32,783 bases of DNA from a virus: positions 1 through 32,783 of the IMG/VR virus record IMGVR_UViG_3300042450_000134, one strand, 5' to 3'. The position numbers and the translations under genes were made by a program. The notes beneath the pieces were generated by a model that saw only the letters and a program-made list of their open reading frames with translations, did no database searches and had not been told where the DNA came from. Below are positions 29,762 to 32,783 of the stretch, piece after piece (positions within the stretch are counted from its first letter, which is position 1; each line of letters begins with the position of its first letter).

Positions 29762-30001
29762 ATGGCAATCACAAAAGAAATCAGCTGCGTAGTCGGCACA
29801 TACACAAATGCGCAGGGCGCAACCAAGAACCGCTATCAGCGAATTGGCTCAATCATCCAGACGCAGCGAGGCGAGATGTTGAAATTGGACGTTATCCCGC
29901 TGCGTGAAGGCGGTTGGGATGGCTGGGCATATCTGAATGACCCAAAGCCGAAAGAGTACCAGGGCTTGCCCAAAGATGATGACGGCGATATTGCATTTTG
30001 A
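29762..30001 (+). CDS. Small SSB-like protein with an acidic tip
   Basis: 79 residues. Strands ISCVVGTYTNAQGATKNRYQ, then IGSIIQTQRGEMLKLDVIP, then WDGWAYLND suggest a compact beta barrel. The C-terminus DDDGDIAF resembles the acidic tail of bacterial SSB (consensus DDDIPF), which recruits SSB partners. It follows ERF and the exonuclease directly. An SSB-like or SSB-mimic role is inferred; the length is short for a canonical SSB. No strong SD; only 3 nt separate it from the upstream stop. Confidence 0.65.
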   Translation: MAITKEISCVVGTYTNAQGATKNRYQRIGSIIQTQRGEMLKLDVIPLREGGWDGWAYLNDPKPKEYQGLPKDDDGDIAF

Positions 30002-30013
30002 GGAGAAGACAGC

Positions 30014-30295
30014 ATGAGTGGCGGACACTTTAACTACAAGCAACACACGTTGCTGGACATGGCAGATGACATAGGTAGCGAGATACTGACCAACGACAGC
30101 AAGGAAAAAAATGAGTGGGGCAACAACATTGGCAGTCATTACAGCCCTGAAACTATTGCCGAGTTTGAGAAGGCGGTGAAGGTACTGAAGCTGGCCTATG
30201 TTTACGCACAGCGTATTGATTGGCTGCTGAGTGGTGATGACGGCGAGGATAGCTTTCACAAACGTTTACAGGCACAACTTGGAGAATTGAAATGA
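30014..30295 (+). CDS. SGGHFNYKQ-type small phage protein
   Basis: 93 residues beginning MSGGHFNYKQHTLLDMADDI, a recurring opening of small phage proteins, followed by helices (FEKAVKVLKLAYVYAQRIDW) and an acidic/basic tail. GGAG precedes the ATG, and the stop overlaps the next start. Function unknown in all relatives I can recall. Confidence 0.72.
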   Translation: MSGGHFNYKQHTLLDMADDIGSEILTNDSKEKNEWGNNIGSHYSPETIAEFEKAVKVLKLAYVYAQRIDWLLSGDDGEDSFHKRLQAQLGELK

Positions 30296-30546
30296 CACAA
30301 CCAGAAGCCTTGCGGTTGGCTGACTGTCTGGAAACAGAAAAAGTTGGCGCAATACTAGGCGACTCAGCCGCCGCCGAACTGCGCCGGTTGCATGCAGTGA
30401 ATCAGGAACTGCTGGCGGCGTTGAAGATGGCCGAGCCTCTGCTTCAAGCAATGCTAAACAACATGGTTAGATATCTTCCGCAGTACGAAAAAATGCCAGC
30501 ACTAGATCAAGTCCGTGCTGCAATAGCTAAAGGAGAAGCCAAATGA
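30292..30546 (+). CDS. Small Leu-rich phage protein (84 residues)
   Basis: 84 residues, helical and Leu/Ala-rich. ALRLADCLE near the start, AAAELRRLHAVNQELLAALK in the middle, and a tail with ALDQVRAAIAKGEAK. The pattern (A..LA..L..........AA.ELRRL...N.ELL.AL) is common in small phage proteins of unknown role. GGAG stands upstream; it overlaps both neighbours by 4 nt. Confidence 0.72.
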   Translation: MTQPEALRLADCLETEKVGAILGDSAAAELRRLHAVNQELLAALKMAEPLLQAMLNNMVRYLPQYEKMPALDQVRAAIAKGEAK

Positions 30547-30674
30547 ACGACGAAATCAAAGACGATGAGATCGAAGACCTCTACATGAACCCGTGGCTGG
30601 AGTACGGCATCGTAATACTCATCCTCGCCATCTCAACAGCGGCGTTTGCGTTCTTGCTGGGGTATGTGATATGA
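30543..30674 (+). CDS. Tiny single-TM protein (43 residues)
   Basis: 43 residues. The first 17 are strongly acidic (MNDEIKDDEIEDLY), then PWLEYGIVILILAISTAAFA with FLLGYVI forms one membrane span to the end. AAAGGAG lies before the ATG, and both ends overlap neighbours in ATGA fashion. An acidic head with a C-terminal membrane span could be an inhibitor or anchor peptide; function unknown. Confidence 0.66.
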   Translation: MNDEIKDDEIEDLYMNPWLEYGIVILILAISTAAFAFLLGYVI

Positions 30675-30871
30675 AACTACCTGTAACCGACACAATTCTT
30701 CCAGCATACGGGATACATGGCTACACCGTCGAACAGATGCTGGCGTGGGGCAAAGCCTGCGCCGAATCAGAGCGTGAGGCTTGCGCTGTAATCTGCGAGC
30801 AGGAAGAAGAACTCAGAGACCATACGCCGTTTGACGCTGCTTTAAGAATCAGAGCAAGGAGTAAATCATGA
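30671..30871 (+). CDS. EREACA...RAR small protein A (66 residues)
   Basis: 66 residues. GYTVEQMLAWGKACAESERE, then ACAVICEQEEEL, and a C-terminus AALRIRARSKS make up the EREACA..C.......A..IRAR pattern shared with the next gene. The ATG overlapping the upstream stop is preferred; a GTG 26 codons earlier lies inside the 43-codon gene and is rejected. The last codons carry the SD (AAGGAG) of the next gene. Function unknown. Confidence 0.7.
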   Translation: MKLPVTDTILPAYGIHGYTVEQMLAWGKACAESEREACAVICEQEEELRDHTPFDAALRIRARSKS

Positions 30872-31131
30872 AAGAAAAAACTAAAGAAATTGCAGACTCT
30901 GTTGGCGCTGTATACCCCGTGCTCTTTATGGGGCGGCATGATGGCGTACTGTTTACAGAGACTGAGTTGGAGACGTTTGTTGCGTTAGTTGCCAAGCATG
31001 AGCGTGAGGAATGCGCGAAGTTGTGCGAAACGCCAATAGACGAAATACAGATTACAGACGATTGCGCGGAAACCGTTTATATGGGCGCAACTGAATGCGC
31101 CGACGCCATCAGAGCAAGGGGAAACACATGA
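30868..31131 (+). CDS. EREECA...RAR small protein B (87 residues)
   Basis: 87 residues. The second half, KHEREECAKLCETPIDE ending ECADAIRARGNT, repeats the EREACA...IRAR pattern of the preceding protein. The identical DNA string ATCAGAGCAAGG ends both genes (30848-30859 and 31108-31119) and provides each successor's SD. The N-terminal half (YPVLFMGRHDGVLFTETELE) differs. Probably an ancient duplication; role unknown. Confidence 0.72.
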   Translation: MKEKTKEIADSVGAVYPVLFMGRHDGVLFTETELETFVALVAKHEREECAKLCETPIDEIQITDDCAETVYMGATECADAIRARGNT

Positions 31132-31577
31132 CAGGATTTGATTCAAAGCGCCAAGCAGCGCAGGTGCGGGTGGTGGTTGATGATGCACAAGGCTACATCG
31201 CAGACTACGAAGCGGCTCTGAAGATTGCATACGAGATCGGTTTTGAAAACGGCAAGAAAGCACAGCGCAAGCCGTTTTCTGCTGTTTCAATCCACGCTAC
31301 ACAGACGGCGTGGAAAATGGGCTACGAAGCTGCAAAAGCGGAGATGCAGCCAGAGCAGGAGCCATGCGTAGGAAAAGACCCTCGATGCCCTTGTCAAGAT
31401 GGTCATGCGTGTCATTACAAAGACTGTGGTGGGGGTACGAAGGCACGGCCAGTAGCACAGCGCACATGGGTAGGGCTGACGGATGAGGATTGGGACAAGG
31501 TTGGGGATATGCCCGACACGTTTGACCAAGGCGTAGCGTGGGCAGCGGCAAGATTGAAAGAAAAAAATGGTTACTGA
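31128..31577 (+). CDS. Protein with a Cys/His cluster (149 residues)
   Basis: 149 residues. Two similar helical segments (AALKIAYEIGFENGKKAQRK and QTAWKMGYEAAKAEMQPEQE) precede a cluster CVGKDPRCPCQDGHACHYKD with an additional Cys, suggesting zinc binding. The C-terminal portion (WVGLTDEDWDKVGDMPDTFD, then VAWAAARLKEKNGY) resembles small phage proteins with EDW....... GV.WA...LKEKN endings. AAGGGG is well spaced upstream. The preferred ATG overlaps the preceding stop; an earlier in-frame start would overlap by 37 nt. Function unknown. Confidence 0.7.
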   Translation: MTGFDSKRQAAQVRVVVDDAQGYIADYEAALKIAYEIGFENGKKAQRKPFSAVSIHATQTAWKMGYEAAKAEMQPEQEPCVGKDPRCPCQDGHACHYKDCGGGTKARPVAQRTWVGLTDEDWDKVGDMPDTFDQGVAWAAARLKEKNGY

Positions 31578-31746
31578 AGACGATGAATTTAGGCGCATCG
31601 AGCGCGAGATCAAATGGCGAAAAGAAAAAGCCGACGCCGACTTAATGGTTGTCTACTCATTGAGGCTGACCAAAAGCCAGCGCGTCAAGCTGCTGCAACT
31701 CGGTGGGCCAACATGGATTAGGAATCAAATTGACAGACATTCCTAA
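31567..31746 (+). CDS. Small basic helical protein (59 residues)
   Basis: 59 residues. An acidic start (MVTEDDEFRR) leads to a basic helix (IEREIKWRKEKADADLMVVY) and SQRVKLLQLGGPTWIRNQID, an R..KL..LGG..W.R..I pattern frequent in small proteins of proteobacterial phages. It overlaps the previous gene by 11 nt and the next by 17 nt, so translation is likely coupled. Small basic regulators are a possibility; no function assigned. Confidence 0.65.
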   Translation: MVTEDDEFRRIEREIKWRKEKADADLMVVYSLRLTKSQRVKLLQLGGPTWIRNQIDRHS

Positions 31747-31906
31747 CTTCGCAGCCTGGGAGCGTCAGACACTGGACAAATTCGCCCTGGACGCCTACCT
31801 ACGACTACAGGCCCAGCAGGAGGCGCTTGAGCAGCTAAGGGGTGACCTCAAGGATGCAATGAGCCTGCTACGCAAACAAACGTGTGCTGCTGCGGTCAAT
31901 GATTAG
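31730..31906 (+). CDS. Small helical protein, last gene of the early operon (58 residues)
   Basis: 58 residues from a TTG with AGGA about 6 nt before it. The preferred start gives LTDIPNFAAWERQTLDKFAL followed by AYLRLQAQQEALEQLRGDLK, a long helix, probably coiled coil. A GTG nine codons upstream is possible but lies deeper in the previous gene. The 3' end overlaps the convergent endolysin gene by 39 nt. Function unknown. Confidence 0.62.
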   Translation: MTDIPNFAAWERQTLDKFALDAYLRLQAQQEALEQLRGDLKDAMSLLRKQTCAAAVND

Positions 31907-32272
31907 CGCCTGACGCCGGGGCTTGTCGCTGATGCTGATGTGCGTCCAGGCGTCATACTCGCGGATGATCTGGTCATAGGGCAAGTGCAGCAGCGCCCTC
32001 ACAACGGCGTCAGGAGCCATCCCAGGCACTCGGAAGTCAGCAGCTAGTCCTAGCCTATGCTGAGAGGTATCTTTGGAGCCTACAGCGTCATTTACGGCCT
32101 TGGAGCGAAACGCTGAGTTGATCATTATTGGCTTGCCGCCCAGCGTAGTTTTGACAGTCTCTAGAAACTCAGCCAGCCGCTTGAGGTTAACCAATTCAGT
32201 AGCGTTTGGCGTATTGTCCAGCAGCCGGTGGTCGGTGTGGGTCAGTTCCGCAAGGCTAAAGTGCGGGGTCAC
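31868..32272 (-). CDS. Endolysin, peptidase M15-like
   Basis: 134 residues. INSAFRSKAVNDAVGSKDTS, then SQHRLGLAADF with His72 and Asp79, then WTH with His111 supply the three zinc ligands of M15-type (D-Ala-D-Ala carboxypeptidase-like) peptidases. These cleave peptidoglycan peptides. This is the common short endolysin of podoviruses. No signal peptide, so it needs the holin. The ATG overlaps the holin stop (ATGA). Last gene of the leftward transcript. Confidence 0.88.
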   Translation of the reverse strand: MTPHFSLAELTHTDHRLLDNTPNATELVNLKRLAEFLETVKTTLGGKPIMINSAFRSKAVNDAVGSKDTSQHRLGLAADFRVPGMAPDAVVRALLHLPYDQIIREYDAWTHISISDKPRRQALIIDRSSTRLFA

Positions 32273-32655
32273 TTGGATGCTACGCCTTGGGTCTTTTCAA
32301 ACGTCCTTAGACCGCCCAGACCAAGCATACCCATCATCAACTGCCACAGGTTGTCATCCAAGCCGGGGAAGGCCAGCGCAGGCATAAAGGCAACCAGCAG
32401 AGGTCGAGCCAGATACTGATACCCCATTGCCAAGGCGCAGACCCAGCCGATTGCTGGACGCCAGCCGCTGACAAACACGCTGGGGTTGCTGGCCTCTGCT
32501 TTGTTGATCTCGGTCTGAGCAGTCATTGCCGCCAGTTCGCCTGACTGTTGCAGCTTGAGCAACTCCAACCTCGCCGCATCTTGGGCAGCAGGATCCGGAA
32601 TCAGCTTGTCAATCAGCTTGCCGCCGATACCAAGGATAGCGTCAAGTCCTAACAT
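32269..32655 (-). CDS. Holin with 3 TM segments (GTA-holin-like)
   Basis: 128 residues. The N-terminal ~60 are amphipathic/charged (DAILGIGGKLIDKLIPDPAA, then RLELLKLQQSGELAAMTAQT), followed by SNPSVFVSGWRPAIGWVCAL and membrane segments near 64-95 and 100-118. The motif NP..FV.GWRP.IGWVCA and the final LGLGGLRTFEK are typical of the 3TM gene-transfer-agent holin family. It permits the endolysin to reach the wall. It is coupled to the endolysin by a 4-nt overlap. The upstream gene joins it across the circle junction. Confidence 0.87.
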   Translation of the reverse strand: MLGLDAILGIGGKLIDKLIPDPAAQDAARLELLKLQQSGELAAMTAQTEINKAEASNPSVFVSGWRPAIGWVCALAMGYQYLARPLLVAFMPALAFPGLDDNLWQLMMGMLGLGGLRTFEKTQGVASK

Positions 32656-32656
32656 A

Positions 32657-32783
32657 TTTAATTTCCTAAATTAAAACTCAGATTAGCATGGCGAGGATAC
32701 TGCACCACTCGCTCACCCTCTGGGCATTTGTACTTAATCGTCGCCAGCAGAGTAGCTGCACCCGGCGCAATCTTCTCTTTTTG
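32657..32783. repeat. Terminal direct repeat, right copy
   Basis: Identical to positions 1-127. It should be counted once in the circular genome (32,656 bp). See the left copy for the interpretation. Confidence 0.95.
32658..32783 (-). CDS. Second copy of the C-terminal end of the 151-residue lysis-region gene (overlap artefact)
   Basis: The last 41 codons and stop of the gene at 2-457 recur here because of the terminal overlap. It is the same gene seen twice, not a second truncated gene. On the circle the complete gene ends 2 nt before the holin start. Confidence 0.9.
   Translation of the reverse strand, partial: QKEKIAPGAATLLATIKYKCPEGERVVQYPRHANLSFNLGN

Noticed and set aside
30593-30871. 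Longer GTG-start version of the 66-residue gene
   Set aside because: It would overlap most of the 43-codon TM gene; the ATG overlapping the preceding stop fits the ATGA pattern of the operon.
1-32783. tRNA genes, CRISPR arrays and insertion sequences
   Set aside because: I found no cloverleaf-like segment, no regularly spaced repeats and no transposase-like protein.

Overview
The window is a complete tailed-phage genome written as a linearised circle. The first 127 bases recur exactly as the last 127 (1-127 = 32657-32783), so the unique genome is 32,656 bp. The overlap falls inside a gene whose neighbours continue across the junction. The late-gene order is that of P22-like short-tailed phages of Gram-negative bacteria: small terminase, large terminase, portal, scaffold, P22-type coat, gp4-like and gp10-like neck proteins, then three ejection proteins. 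Small overlapping genes, sigma70-like promoters and C(UUCG)G hairpins fit a proteobacterial host. A freshwater betaproteobacterium is a guess from general resemblance only. No integrase, classical CI repressor, helicase, primase, polymerase, tRNA or CRISPR array is visible.

Layout. Almost the whole genome reads outward from one control region (27125-27277). Leftward (minus strand) come a Cro/YdaS-like regulator, a DUF1376 replication protein, small zinc-ligand-type proteins, RusA and NinB. A terminator-like UUCG hairpin follows (24199-24219). Next are a ferritin-like protein, small proteins, a GroES-like co-chaperonin and two large unknown proteins, then the morphogenesis block (terS at 19954 down to the ejection proteins at 624). 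Last is a lysis cassette that crosses the circle junction and ends with an M15 endolysin at 31868. Rightward (plus strand) is a compact early operon (27278-31906): small unknown proteins, an ERF single-strand annealing protein, a PD-(D/E)XK exonuclease, an SSB-tail-like protein and several tiny proteins. The two outward transcripts collide tail to tail, with a 39-bp overlap at 31868-31906.

Working together. ERF, the exonuclease, NinB, RusA and the SSB-like protein form a recombination kit split across both early arms. DUF1376 is the only candidate replication initiator, so host enzymes presumably do the synthesis. The tail module (a pectate-lyase-fold spike plus two fibre-like proteins) sits between coat and gp4. 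In P22 the spike lies at the far end of the late genes.

The most interesting signal is a repeated palindromic operator with core AGCTGGCT. Two inverted copies flank the early control region, each touching the -10 of an outward promoter. A third, a perfect 16-bp palindrome, lies between the -35 and -10 of a strong-looking promoter 7 kb away at 20001-20029. That promoter drives a lone plus-strand 68-codon gene embedded in the minus-strand late block. That gene and the Cro-like gene both begin 5-6 nt after a TACAAT -10 and lack a usable Shine-Dalgarno, so their mRNAs may be leaderless. This looks like a small, undescribed two-locus regulatory circuit. There is no gene-free stretch above 300 bp; the longest is the 153-bp control region.
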